Shown in pieces: positions 1-13,300 of a stretch of DNA of 28,078 nucleotides (within the stretch, counting starts at the first letter, position 1; every line of letters begins with the position of its first letter). The DNA is from JADKHR01 sp041917295 (GTDB taxonomy: Bacteria; Elusimicrobiota; Elusimicrobia; FEN-1173). Both the position numbers and the translations under genes were made by a program. The stretch is taken from positions 1 to 28,078 of the forward strand of contig JAYRXX010000042.1 of assembly GCA_041917295.1 (NCBI GenBank). The letters are read 5' to 3'. The notes under the pieces are model-generated. The model was not told the origin of the DNA, made no database searches, and saw only the letters and a list, made by a program, of their open reading frames with translations.

Positions 1-3000
1 CCAGCTGGCCTTTGGCGTTAAACATGTATTGAACCGTCGTGACGCTGTTGTTGTATCCGTGTTCGCCCGCCGCGATCACCGCGCCCGCCGCGTTCACCGC
101 GTTCGACGTTGTCACGCTTTTGACCACCTGCGCTTGGCCCAAAATCACCGCGTATGTGTTTTCTGTACGAGACTGTGTGGTTTGCGTTTCCGTGCCCCAC
201 ACTTCGTTCGCGTCTTCGACCCCATCGGCGTCCGTATCGCCCACCACCACCCACTTGTATTTCGCCAACCCCGTGGCCGTGTCCGTCCCATCGGCCACCC
301 GCGTGGACGTCGTCACTTTCTGGTTCGAAACACCTTCCGTCCACCCCGTCGCTCCCATTAATTGCCCTTTTTCGTTATAAGAGTTTCGAACGGTAGTTTT
401 GGAATAATTGTAGCCGTGTTCCGTATTGGGGATAGGCATGAAACCAGCCTCGCCGATTTTGCAGGCCCAGCTTTCCGTGACACTTTTCATCACTTGAGCT
501 TGGCCTTGGATAATGACGTAGGTGTTTGTGGTTTTTGAGATTGTCGGCTGGGTGACGAATTCGTCTTCCCAGGCTTCGCCGGGGTCTAGGATGCCGTTGC
601 CATTGTCACCAACGATGTTTCCTTTTGCGTCCCGTTTGATTGTTTTAACTTGACTGTTGGACTGGGTTGTCGTGTTCCCTTCTGCGTTGTTCAGTTGCCC
701 TAGGCTGTTGTATCCGTAAAACACAAGAGAGTTGGAATAATTGTAGCCGTGCGCCGTGGCGTCTGTCACAGCGACAATTTTGCCTGAGGAATCCCGTTGG
801 GCGCCCCAGCTCTTCGTTTCACTGCGGCGCACTTGGAGCTGCCCTAAATACACCGTGTATTTATTCTCTACTTCCGTGTAGGTCAGTTGGTCCACATACT
901 CAGACTCCCATGTTTCCCCGGCATCCAAAATCCCTTTGGGATCATTATCGCCCACAATCTCATCGTTTACCCGTTTCAACGTCTTGACCTTGTTGTTGGC
1001 CTTAATAACCGTGGACCCAATCCCTTCCACCAAAATCCCCCACAGGTTGTAGGCGTTCTTCACCGTGGCAACCGAATAGTTATACCCATGGTCGGAATCG
1101 TTTGTGATTGCGGTAAACACGTCGTTCGACAACGTGGCGGCCCACGTCTCCGTAACGCTTTTAACCACCTTGCCTTCCCCATAATTGATCCCGTAGGTGT
1201 TGGTTACCCGCGAAACCGTCGGTTGATCCACAAACTCGTATCCCCAAACCTCGTTATCGTCCCACTCGTCGTCCTTATCCAGGTCCCCGTCAATCACCCC
1301 AGCCGTTCGTTTGGGGGTCCGTACCCTGTTGTTGGAATAAACTTCGGTCGTCCCCCGCATGTCAACCAACTGGCCTTTGTCATTGTAAACGCTAAAGGTC
1401 GTTGCAATGGACTTGTTGTAACCGTGCTGGTTGGTTTGTTTGATTTTCTCGATTTTATTGTTCACATGGGCGGCCGACCAGGTGGTGCTAACGCTTCTCA
1501 CCACATGGGCTTGACCTTCAATAATCGCGTAGGTGTTTTTCACTTCCGAAACGCTGGGCTGATCCACAAATTCGTGTTGCCAGGTTTCGGTATCGTCTAG
1601 CTCACCATCTGTGTCGGTATCCCCGACAATGATCCCGGAGCTGTCCCGCTTCGGCGTTTTGACTTCGTTATTGGACTCGACAAATGTATCCCCCGTTGCT
1701 CCGCTCAGTTGCCCCTTGTCGTTATAATCGTAATTCACTGTGGATTTGGAATAGTTGTACCCATGCGATGTGGGGTCTGTGATGGGATTAAATTTGCTCC
1801 CCCCTATTTCACAGGCCCATGTATCTGTTACGCTTCGAATCACCTGGGCCTGACCCAAAACAATACCGTATGTGTTTTTAACTTTCGAATAACTCTCCTG
1901 ATCAACGAAATTAAAAGCCCAACTTTCGCTGTCGTCGCGCAGGAAGTCCTTGTCCGAGTCCCCCCTGATAAACCCGTTCTCCCAAATCGGATTTCGGACG
2001 TGGAGGTTTGACCACACGTCCGAGCCCCCCTGGGCACCCGTTAACTGGCCTTGGGCATTAAACGAATAATCAACCGTGGTTTTCGTATATTTATAGCCAT
2101 GGGCGCTGGGATCGAACATGGTCCCATCCATCGGCTCTTCCCAACTTTCTGTGAAACTCTTAACCACCTGGGCCTGGCCTTGAATAATAACGTACGTGTT
2201 TTTCGTTTTTGAATAAGACGGACGGTCAATGAAAGCCTTTTCCCAAACTTCCCATTCTTCCTGAATATTGTTGTTGTTGCCGTCGCCTACAATGAGGCCA
2301 TTGATACGGCGTTTATAATCTTTTACCTCCACGTTGGACCACGTTTCCGTGTCCCCCGCGGCCGACAACATCTGCCCTTTGTCGTTGAAAGTGTATCGAA
2401 CGTCGGCTTTGGACAACTGATACCCGTGCGCGGATGGATCTGCAATTTTCGAGAACGTGTCGTTGGTGATCGTCGCCGCCCAGGTTTGGGTATAACTTCT
2501 TACGATTTGGGCCTGGCCCATAATGACGGCATAAGTGTTCACCACCTCCGATATGCTGGCCTGGTTGGTGTAGGTATATTGCCAGGTTTCGCCATCCTCC
2601 AACATGTCGTTGGCGTTTACATCCCCCTCAATCACCCCATTCACGCGCAAAGGAGTCTTCACTCTGTTGTTTGAATTGACAGCCGTAAAACCTGATGCGC
2701 CGACCAACAGCCCTTGGGCATTAAATACGTAATCAACCGTTGTTTCCGACAAACTGTATCCATGGTCACTAAGGGGGATCACTACAAAAGTTTCCCCAAC
2801 AAGTTCTGCGGCCCTCGTAGTCGTAACGCTCCGCACCACCTGGGCTTGGCCCAAGGCCACTGTGTAGGCGTTGGTCCCGGAAGAGATGGAGTATTGGGAC
2901 GTCACCGCTTCCACCACGCCGTCCGCGTCCCGATCTTCGAGAACTTGGGTGGTTTGGGCACCGGAGGTTGTCCCCGTGGCCGATTCAAGCTGGCCCACGT

Positions 3001-6000
3001 CATTGTAAGTGTACTCAGTAACAGAGACATTCTTGCTGTAACCATGTACCTTGTCGTCCGTAATCGCGGTAATTTCGCCGCTCACAAGCCGCGCCGCCCA
3101 ACTGGTCGATTCGGCTCGCCCGATTTGGGCTTCACCGGAAATAATTTTGTAGGTGTTTTTTGTTTCTGAATAGGTGCTTTGAACGTCGTCTTGGTAACTC
3201 CACTGTTCGCCGCTATCCAAATAGTCGTCTTTATCGATGTCGCCCACAATGTGGCCCTGGCCGTCACGCACAAGCGTTTTCACCCACAACGTCGATTTCG
3301 TTACCCCGGTCCCATGGGCCGACGCCAACTGGCCGCCCATGTTGTAGCTCGAGTAGACAACCGAAAGCGTGTGGCTGTAATTGTGTTGTCCCACCACAAT
3401 CTTCTGATACTGATCGTTGGTAGCCCAGGTGTTTGTTTCGTTTTTCACAACAACCGCCTGGCCCCACAGAATTGCGTAGAGCATTTTCCCTTCCGACACG
3501 TTGTAGAGCGTTTTCCACTCACCTTGGGTTCGGTCATCACCGGCATCCACAACCCCGTTGCGATTGGTGTCTTTCTGTTGCCAGACCTTGTCCCAGCTGT
3601 GGCCCTCCGACCGCCCCGTGGCGTTGATCAGTTGACCGACGTTGTTATAAACGTTGTTCATCGTGGTTTTATTTTTCGCGTAGTGAACCGCGTTGGTCGG
3701 AACACCTTTGTCGTCCACCGCGGTGTGTCCGCTGTAAGTTTCGGATTCCGTGACGGACTCATCCACCACCGCCTGACCCCAAATGACGAGATAGGTGTTG
3801 TTTGTTGTGGAGAACGTAATCGACTGGCTTCCGTCAGCGTTGGTCACCACCGTTTTCGCGGTCCCCCCTCCCGTGGCACTGGACATCACGCCCCGGTCGT
3901 CATAGGTGTAATCAACAAACGATTCACCCGTTGTAAACGTGGTGGGGTTCTGTGGGACACCGTTGACATCAACGCTTCGGAACCCCGTGTAGGTGGTCGA
4001 TGTAGTTACCGCGTTTACAACTTTGGCTTCACCGAAAATAATAGCGTAGGTGTTGATTGTTTTACTCTTAGTGTAGGTCTTGGTCCCATCCGCATGGCGT
4101 GTGGTGGACTGCGTCGTATCTGTTCCCGTCGCGTCCACCAGCTGTCCACCAACTGTGTAATCGTAATTCACTACACTGTCGACAACCGTCTCGACGGTTG
4201 GCACCAAATTGCCTCGTCCGTCCGGGGCAAACCCCGATTGAGTTTTGGATGTGGTTGTGCGCACATCGGGTTTTTTTTCATCCCCAAACGAAACTTTTGT
4301 CTCATTAGAAGTAAATTCAGTGAATACCTTTAACGCCGTGAGTTGCCCCGCCAACACCCCGTAGGATTCGTTCGATTGGGAATCGGAGGATTTTTTAAAT
4401 AGCACATCCTCCGCATCGATATTCCCATCGCTGTTTAAATCCGTCGTTGACAGCACCGCCAACGTCGTCTTGCCGCTCGACGACCCCAGAGCCGCCATCA
4501 TGATCCCTTCTTTGGAATAAACATAATCCAAGCGGTTGGTGGTGCTCGTCTCATTAACGGCATTGATGGGTACCCCATCGGTCCCGACATCAGTGTATCC
4601 GCTGTAACTGGTACTGCGAGTGATCGACACCAACGATTGGGCCACACCTTGGAGAACAGCAAAAGTCGTATTTCCGTTACTCGTGGTGATCCCGTAAACA
4701 CCTTCGCTCTCATACCCATCCAGAGGATCAATCCGACCGCTCCCGTTCGTGTCCACACGGTCTTGATCGGGCGTAATGAGACCGTCTCCGTTTTGGTCTT
4801 TCACGTTCATGACCAACCCAAGGGTTCGTGACTGGTTGGTGCCTTCCGCCCCGCTGATTTGCCCTAACGCGTTGCAAATAAAGTCCGTGGTGGACGTGCT
4901 GGTGGTTGTGGTCGCCGCGTCCTGAGGAACCCCGTTTACCTCCTTTGTAAATCCACTGTATTGCGTCGCGGAACTTTGGCTGGACAACGCGATGGATTGC
5001 CCCCACAGCACCCCATGGGCTGTCGTGGATTGAGAGAACGTGACCGATTCCACGAACGTATAATCAAAATCGTCCTGCAGGTTGATCTTGGTGTCCTGGT
5101 TGGTGTCCACCCGGTCCAATTTGTCAATTTTTTTGTCGCCATTTATATCGCGCGGCGTTAACACCGCTTCACGGGTATTTCCAGTGCTCTGGCTCGTGGC
5201 TCCGGCCACACGCCCCCGATTATCGAACCGGTATTCTGTTATAGTATCCGTGTTGGTCACGGAAGCGGGCACTGTTTCCCCTTGGGCGTTCTTTCGACTG
5301 CCCAAATTTTCTGTGGAGTGCCCCACCGATCGGACCACCTGGGCTTGACCCGCCAAAATCACGTACGTATTGGTCGCGCTGTTGGTGTTGTGCAGGTTCA
5401 GCCGTTCGGTCTTATACCCGTCTTCGTCGTCAATTCCGGGGATCCCGTTGGTGTCCACCCGGTCGGCATCCGTAATACGACCGTCGCCGTTTTGGTCCAC
5501 CGCTTGAACCACCCCGTTCACGGACTTCCCCGTCACCCCCCCCGTGGCTGACACCAACTGACCTTGGGCGTTGTGGGTGTAATTGACCACGCTCGTCGTT
5601 TCCGTCACCGATCGCGCCTCAACGGGGATCCCCTGATCGCTAACCGACGAATACCCCCCATACACGGTCGACACGCTGGTGGTTTGCGTCACCACCGCTT
5701 GACCGCCTACCACCCGATACACATTCACAACATCCGTTAATGTCAAACTGTCGTCGTCTTCGGTCGAAAACCGATCTTTGTCGTTGACTTCGCCGTCCCC
5801 GTTTTCATCAACGCGGTCCGCTATGTCAATAAATCCATCCCCGTTTTGATCCGTCACCTGCCGAACCAAACTGCGCGTCTGACCCCGGGACGATCCTTCC
5901 GCATGGGCCAATCGACCCCAATCGTCGTATTGGTTCACGATAAACGAATTGTTGGTCGTCACCGTCTTCGCCCCGATTGGAGTCCCCGTGTTGTCCAGGT

Positions 6001-7300
6001 ATTTATACTGGGAATAGTCCGTCGTCGTCGTGTCCGACCGGTCCACCTGCGCCTGACCCAACACCATAATGAACCGGTCCGTGCTGGCGGTTTTGGAGAT
6101 GTTTTTCACCTCGTCATAGGCGTATCCTTCATCCGCGTCAATTTGTCCGTTCCCGTTTTTGTCCACTCGGTCATTGACATTCAAATCCCCGTCCCCGTTC
6201 ACGTCCCGGATCTGATAGACCCGGCTCACACTCCGCCCTTCGGCACTGCGCACAGCCCCTTTCAACAACCCGTTGTCGTCCAGCCAATTTGTTTGAACGC
6301 TCAAATTCGTCGTCACTGTCGCGGGATCAACCGGTATCCCGTTGCTCCCCACACTCTCGTAGCCTCCATACGACGTCGAAATAGTTCGGATTTCTTTTTG
6401 CTGGGCCTGACCGGACACCACCACAAAATCCATCTCGTTTTCGAACGTCGAAATGTTTTCCACTTCTTCATACCGAAACGCGTCCGCTTGACCGTCCCCG
6501 TTCGTGTCGAACCGATCGTCGTCGTCCACCGACCCGTCTTGGTTAATGTCCAACGCCTTTAACACCAACCCTTCCGTTCGGCCGGACCCCGTCCCGGCGG
6601 CGAACACCATCCGACCGGTTCCATCGTAGGCGTACTGGGTCTCCGTGGTTTGGTGGGTTGTATTTTTCGCGTCCGTGGGCAAACCGGTTGCCCCTATGGC
6701 CGTGTACCCCGAATAATTGTCCGACTCGCTCGTCGATCGCGTCAGCAATCCTTTTCCGTTCACCACGCGATACGTGTTGGTGTTGTTGCTCACCGACAAC
6801 GACACGCTCCCGTCCGTGTGCCGGGTTGTTCCCCGACTGTCGCCCCCGCCCGTCATCCGAACCAGCGCGCCCGTCGAGTTGTAAAAATTGTGCGTCCAGG
6901 AGCTGCCCGTTACCACGTTCACCGCGTCCGTCGGCACTTGGATCGACCCCAGCATTCCCAACAACGACGGCACCGTCCCCCATTGGGTATACCCGGCGTA
7001 GTTCGTTGTTTGGTTGGTGCTCTTCGACAACTTGGCCTGTCCTTGGATCACCACATACTCCTGATCCAATGTCCCCACCACCACTCCGGTCGAGACCGGG
7101 TCCGCCACACCCTCCGTATACCCCCGCGTCTGCGTCACAAACTCGCCCATCCCCGTCGCTCCCAGCACGCGACCCTTGTCGTCATACCGATAATCCGTCC
7201 GAACCACCTGGTCGGTGGTCGTCCCCGCGGGAGTTCGCATAATTGATGTCGTCACTGTCGATTCCAACTTTGCTTCCAACCCAATCACCGTATACCGTTG
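1..7300 (-). repeat. Tandem array of about 23 modules of ~110 aa with Y-N-x-x-G-Q-L strands and acidic calcium-type loops
   Basis: The module signature is N-T-Y-x-V-I-x-G-Q-A-Q-V-V-[KR]-S, then W, H-G-Y-[NK]-Y-S, Y-x-Y-N-x-K-G-Q-L-x-G-A-T-G, and G-D-x-D-x-D-G-x-L-D-x-x-E-T-W. Strand-signature copies lie near 7295, 7055, 6785, 6430, 6075, 5730, 5375, 5025, 4680, 4370, 4055, 3805, 3485, 3160, 2870, 2540, 2200, 1880, 1540, 1205, 865, 520 and 152. The spacing is about 260-370 bp. The copies left of about 3200 resemble one another most. The copies between 7000 and 4700 often carry a double acidic loop such as D-V-N-G-D-G-D-L-N-V-N-D-R followed by D-K-N-G-N-G-Q-I-D. The array is cut by the left edge. 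Confidence 0.88.
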
Positions 7301-10300
7301 GGTCATATCCCCCGTGTTCCAACCCGACAACACCGATTGGGCTGGATCTTCCGCTCCATCCCCGTTCGCGTCCACCCACACCACTTCTCCCGCGTCCACT
7401 TTCCCGTCCGCCGCCAGGGCCCCCGTATACGGTTCGTTCACTTCCGACACCATCGTGGGACTGCTCCCCACCGCCACCGCGTTCCCTTCCCAGAACAACT
7501 CGATTTCGTTCACTTCCGCCCCCGATTCCCCAGCAATATCCGGGCTCACATCCCTAAGTCGTTCCGCAAGACTTACCAACACGCCGCTTCCGTCATACAC
7601 AGACCTTGTCTCCGATTCCAGCTGGACGACGTCAACTCCAGCAATCTTTTCAGTAAGCGTGACCACTCCCGAAGCCGAGGTTTCTTCCGTTCGGATTCGC
7701 CAACTCCCATCGGATTGCTGTTCAATCTTTTGTTCAATTCGCGATCCGTCCCGCCGAACAATCACCGTTAACCCATCTAAGTAAACAGTGGTTTTTGACG
7801 AGTCCATTAACGTTCCGTCCGCCGCAAACACCTTTCTTTCCGTATACCGTTCACCCTCTGACAGAACCCGTGTTTTCGTTTCCACCATCGTCCCGTCCGG
7901 GTTGACAACGATCACGCGCCCGTCCGGTTCTTTTGTGGTCTTTGTCACCGATTGCGTTCCGTCCGCCGCGGTTCGGGTCACGGTGATCACAACACGCCCG
8001 TTCGTGAACCGTTTGGCCACCGTCTCTTCCGAAGACCCATCCGTAAATGACCGCGTCCGTTCCACCACTTTCCCATTCCATTCCTCGCGAACTGTCCGTT
8101 CTTCCTGCGTCCCGTCCCCATGGACGATCACTGTTCGACCATTGGGATAAACTTTTGTGACGTCGGATTTAACAAGCACACCGTCCTTATCGAACAGTTT
8201 GGACTCGGTCGCCACCGCGTCATCCGTCTCGTTCCATGTTTTCTTTTCCAGGCGGCTTCCATCCGGGTATACCGTCACCTCGCGGTTGTCCGCGTAACGG
8301 GTCGTCCGCGTCACCGCCTTGACCCCCGCGGCCGACGTCTGTTCCACCGTTATTTCTTCCCGTCCGTCCGCAAATCGTTGGGAAATTTGTTTTTCGATCG
8401 ACCCATCCGAATACGTCCGCACCACCGTTCGCGGGGCCAACCATCCATCCCGCCACGCATGTTCCGGATCGCTCACACCCATCTCCGTTCCCAAGGTATA
8501 GCCTTCCCCCTCGGCCCCTTTCACCTTCGCGTCCGCGTGGTAGGTGTAAACAGTCGCCAACACGGTTCGGTTGGTGGACCCCTCCAGGGTTTGCGTTAAA
8601 CTGTCACCCACCGTCGCCATCACCTTCATCTCGCCGTTCACGGACCCCATCAACTGATACGTCCGGTTCGTCGTCAGGTTCCCATACCCGTCGTCCGATA
8701 CTCCGTCCGCCACGCTGTACCCCGACACCGACCGCGCCTGGGCGTCGGTTTCATAAAATGTCGTCGTGAACGTGTTGTTAACCGACCGGCCCGCCACTTC
8801 CCCACCCGCCGCCTCCTGCAAGGATTCCTGAAACAGCATATCCAACCCGCCGTTTTTCACCCCATACACCTGCCGCGTTTTCCCCGTATTGACAGGCCCC
8901 GCCACCAGTTTGTCCACCGTCCCGTCTTGGTCGGTGTCCGTCCACACTGCGGCACCGTAAGACCGCGAATTCCCCGTCGTCTCCGCACCCATCAAAATGT
9001 CCGTCGACTCGTCGTAGCGATACGTCTGCGTGTCGTTCGACTCCGTCCGCGATCCGTCCAGCATTCTCGTTACACCCGCGCTCACCTGTTTTAAGATCTG
9101 CCCTTTGCGGTTGTACGTCAAATCCACAACCGTCCGCTGATCTTCCACCCCCCGCTCGCGGTCGCTCGTCCGGTCCTCGTAATGAACCATCTGCCCATTG
9201 CTGTTGTACGAAATGTTCGTCCGAAGAATTTCCGACACTTTGCTCAAAATGACCTGCACCGACGTTTCCGCCAGCCGCCCATCTTCAAACCAATCCAACA
9301 GAATTCGCCCCGCCGACAATCCCGTTCGCTCCGATTCCGCTTTTAACGCCTCCTTCAGCGCCAGCGCCGACACCGCCGTTCCGTCCAACTTAAACTCTCG
9401 GCTCTCCATCTGTCCGCCCTGGGTCACCTCCGTCAATGTGCCCGTTCGTTTGCCCCGAACATCGTAAACCACGTCCTTCAGCACCGTTTTCGTAAACGAT
9501 CCGTCCGCCAAATACGTCGTCTCCTCCGACCCCACAACCCGGTTCAACGAATCGTAAGTGATCCCCCGAGTTTCCGATATGGACGTTTGATCAACACGTT
9601 CCACCACGCTCTCCGCATCAATCAGCTTCTCCGCCAGCAGGTCCCCCAACGATTTACCAGGATTCAGATCCAACAACGCCGCCTTCTGCGCCGCGCTCAG
9701 AACCTTCCCCCCCTTTTTGAACACCAGCCGGGATTCTTGCCCTTTCTTATTGATCACGTTCGTCGTTTCCACCACACGGCCGGCCTGGTCGTATTTCATC
9801 TCCGACGCCCATGTCGTCACCGTCAATCCGTTTTGCGTCGTCACCTCTTTTTGGCCCACCACCTGTCCCAAATCGTTGTAAACCACTCCCTCCCGTTCCA
9901 CCCGTTGGAACTCCTCATAATCCAACCCCAACCGGTGAACAGCCATTATCAACTTCACCTGCTGTCCCACCGCGTTGTATTCAATTCCGCTCGTCTTTGT
10001 CCGAACCAGCAACGTCCGGTCCGCCAAGTTAAACAATGTGTCCAGATAGCTCGACAACCGATTGAACGCATCGTAAATCATGTTCGATCGGACCAACCGG
10101 GTTTCTTCCACAAACAAGTTGGACCCGGCCGGCAACGAACGCAACCCCGCGTCCGCCTCCCCCGACACCGGCCCCGCCGCCACCCGCGCCACCACCTCCG
10201 GACTCGGCAACACCCCCTCGCCCCACACCCGTTCCAACAATTCCCCCGCCGCGTCGCCCACCGCCGCGATCAACGTGTCCGTCGATTGACTTAACAACAC

Positions 10301-13300
10301 CGCCAACGTCCCCACCGTCTTTGCCACCGATTCCACAAATTCCGCCCAAATCCCTTCCCCGACACCCTCCCCCGCCGGAACCGTCCGTTCCAACGAATCC
10401 GTCGACAGTTCCGCCGGTTTCTCCGTCTCTTCCTCCCCGCCGCCCTTCAAAACCGTTTCAGCCCATCCCTTCAACACACCCACCACCTGCCCCAACGACG
10501 AACCCACCCGCCCTTGCATTACGTTCAACCATTGCCCGAACGCTTTTAGATTGGCTTGATCCGTCGCCGGAGATACATCCGTGTCCACCACCTCCGGAAC
10601 AACACCCCCCACGACATCCGCTCCCGCCACCGGGGAAACCGCCGCGACAACCGCCCCTCCCGTCTCCGCCATAGGCGCCACCAAGACCGGCTCGGATTTT
10701 TTGCCCACGCTCAGACCCGTCTCGATCATCCCTTTTTGAAGACCACGGTCGTTATAGACAATCCCCGCCACCGACGATATCTTTATCACCTGATCCGTCG
10801 GCGCCAACGTTTTGTCCGCCAGGGCCGCTTTTTGCCCAGCGCTCAACTCACTCCATTTGTAGAACTCGCCTTCCAAATTCAATTTGTCCCCGCCGAACTG
10901 AACCTCTGTATACTGTTTCGACCGGTCGAATTCGTCGTAGGTCGTTCCTTCTTGGATCTGGGTACTGAGCGTATTCAACTCCACTCCGCCCCGGGTGTCC
11001 TGGGTTTGATTCACCCGTTCCATATAGACCTGTCGATTCAAACCGTCGTAACCCGCCACCACCGTTGATTCCGTCACCAACCCCGCCGTCGCGCTGTTTA
11101 ACACCCGTTCGTTGTGGCGAACTGTCCGGGAATTGCCATCGTATTCGACTCCACTGCGAACCGTCGTCACCACACCCTGACCCGCCCGCGACATCACCTG
11201 CGTGTCCGATTCCACCCGCCCATAATTGTCAAAGACCAGCCCCGTCCAGTCCGCGGTATACCCCACTCCGTTATCCGACCCCACGCGCACGTAGTGCTCC
11301 ACGTCCCCATACCGGTTATAAGTGGTTTCACTTTGGTCGTAATTCTGAGCCGTCGATACCGACGCCACAATCTTCGCCCCATTTAGATCAAAAGCCAACC
11401 CTTCCAACTCAACCGCCCCGCCCTCCAGTAAACTCATTTGCTCCGCTTCCGACAAACTCGACCACGCCACCAGCGTTTCTCCCACCACCGGCCCGCTTAA
11501 ACCCAAATCGTCAAATCCTTTCGTTTCACCCCCCACCACAAACGTCAAGTTTTTCAACCAATCCAACTTCTGCCCCGCCTCCAACAACGACCAGTTGGAG
11601 GGGAGCGCCAACGTTTCCACGCTCGTGCCCGACTGGCTGTCCGATTGGCTCACGCCCTTTTGGCGTCCCAACAAATCATAGGTCGCTCCCGACATCCGCG
11701 TCGTCGACGTCAATTCAAACGCCCCCCCCAACCCCTCCGTCATCGTCGTTTGCGCCGACGTCTTGATCTGACCCAAATCGTTGTATGTCCCGTCGGTCCA
11801 GTCCACCGTGCGCGTTCGATCCCGCAACATCGCCCCATCTCGGTCGAAATTCGTCACCCGTCCCGTCTCCCGGCTACTCACCAATTGCCCATTCACGTCA
11901 TACGAAATGGGCGTTTTGGTCGCGTTGGTTACGGTTTTCAAACCATCCGGCTGGGTTTCTTCCACCCGTTCCACCGTGCTCCCCACCAAACCCGCGTGGT
12001 TGTACACGGTTTGACTGCGAACGGTTTCCGTGACCACGCCCAACGCAGTCGTGTCTTTCTGGTTGTAAGTGCTCGACCGGCCCGCCGCGTCGTAGCGAAT
12101 ATTGTCCTGTTTCTTGGACGACAGTTTTCCCCGCGGGTCCGTCGTATTTTCCTCGAACCCGCTCACCAACCCGCGCCCGTCATACACACCCGCCCAATCC
12201 ACATACGACGTGTTCCCCTGAACATCCTGTTGGGATTGCAAGTAGCCCACCGGGTGGTTAAGATGATCGTAAACAGTCGACAACCGTTCGTTAACCGTGG
12301 TCGAATTCAGGGTTTGTCCCGCCGTGGAACGATCGGTTTTGTGCTCTTCCTCCCGAAAACCCGTGATCCGATTGAGCCGGTCGTATTGACCTGTCCACGT
12401 CACGTCCTCCACCAACCCCGGCGTCGCCGTACTAGTCGTCCGTTGTTGATACCGAACCGTGTTCCCCGATAAGTCGTAGGTCATCCCGTCTTTGACCACC
12501 GTCGTCGTCACATCGTAAGGCGCTTGGGCGCTGGCGCTCACCCGCCGGCGGACTTCCGTCGTCCCTGTCGCTTGCCCAGCCTCTGTAAATCCACCAACAC
12601 TCCAATTCAGCGTCTCCGTGATCGCGTCCGCCGTCCCCGTCGTCACATCCTGATAAACCCGCGTTCGGTTCTTGGCGTCGTACCCAATACCCGTGCGCAC
12701 CGTCACCGTTTCGTGCACACCCGCGGGGTTGGTTTCAATCTTCTTTTCCACGGATCCCATCAACTGGTTGTGCACGTTGTGACCCTGTCCATCCCACACC
12801 GTTGTGGTTTTTAAATCCGGTTTATCCGTCGATCGAATGGTCTCTTCGCTGTGTGTCAACCGGCCGCTCTGGTCATACGTCAAAACCGACTTCTCTGATG
12901 TCGTCGTTATCTCATACGCGCGCCGACCGTCCGCGCCCACTCCCGTTTGAATGGTCTCCGTACGCTCACCCAGAGATTTCCCCAACCCGTTAAACGACGT
13001 TACCCGGTGGTCTCGGTCCACCGTGATCCCGTTGTCCGACACCATCACCGAATGGTCCCGTTTTGTTCGCCCCTCGCTGTCGAACGTCATTGTTCGGTCT
13101 CCCTCCGACCGCGACACCAACGCCCCCGCCTGCGTCCTCACTTCGTGCAGTTTGACCATCTGGCCAAACCCGTTGTAGTCCCCCCCCGACGCCAACACCG
13201 TTTCCGTCACCCCCGGCGTCGATTCGTCTCGATTCGTGTCCTCATATCCTGTTAATTGTCGCAAGTTGTTGTACGTTGCCCCGCTCCGCTCGGTCGTGCG

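Noticed and set aside
1..7300. Regularly spaced similar DNA segments resembling a CRISPR or satellite array
   Set aside because: The period is about 260-370 bp, copies are diverged in DNA but conserved in protein, and all are in one coding frame. They are protein modules.
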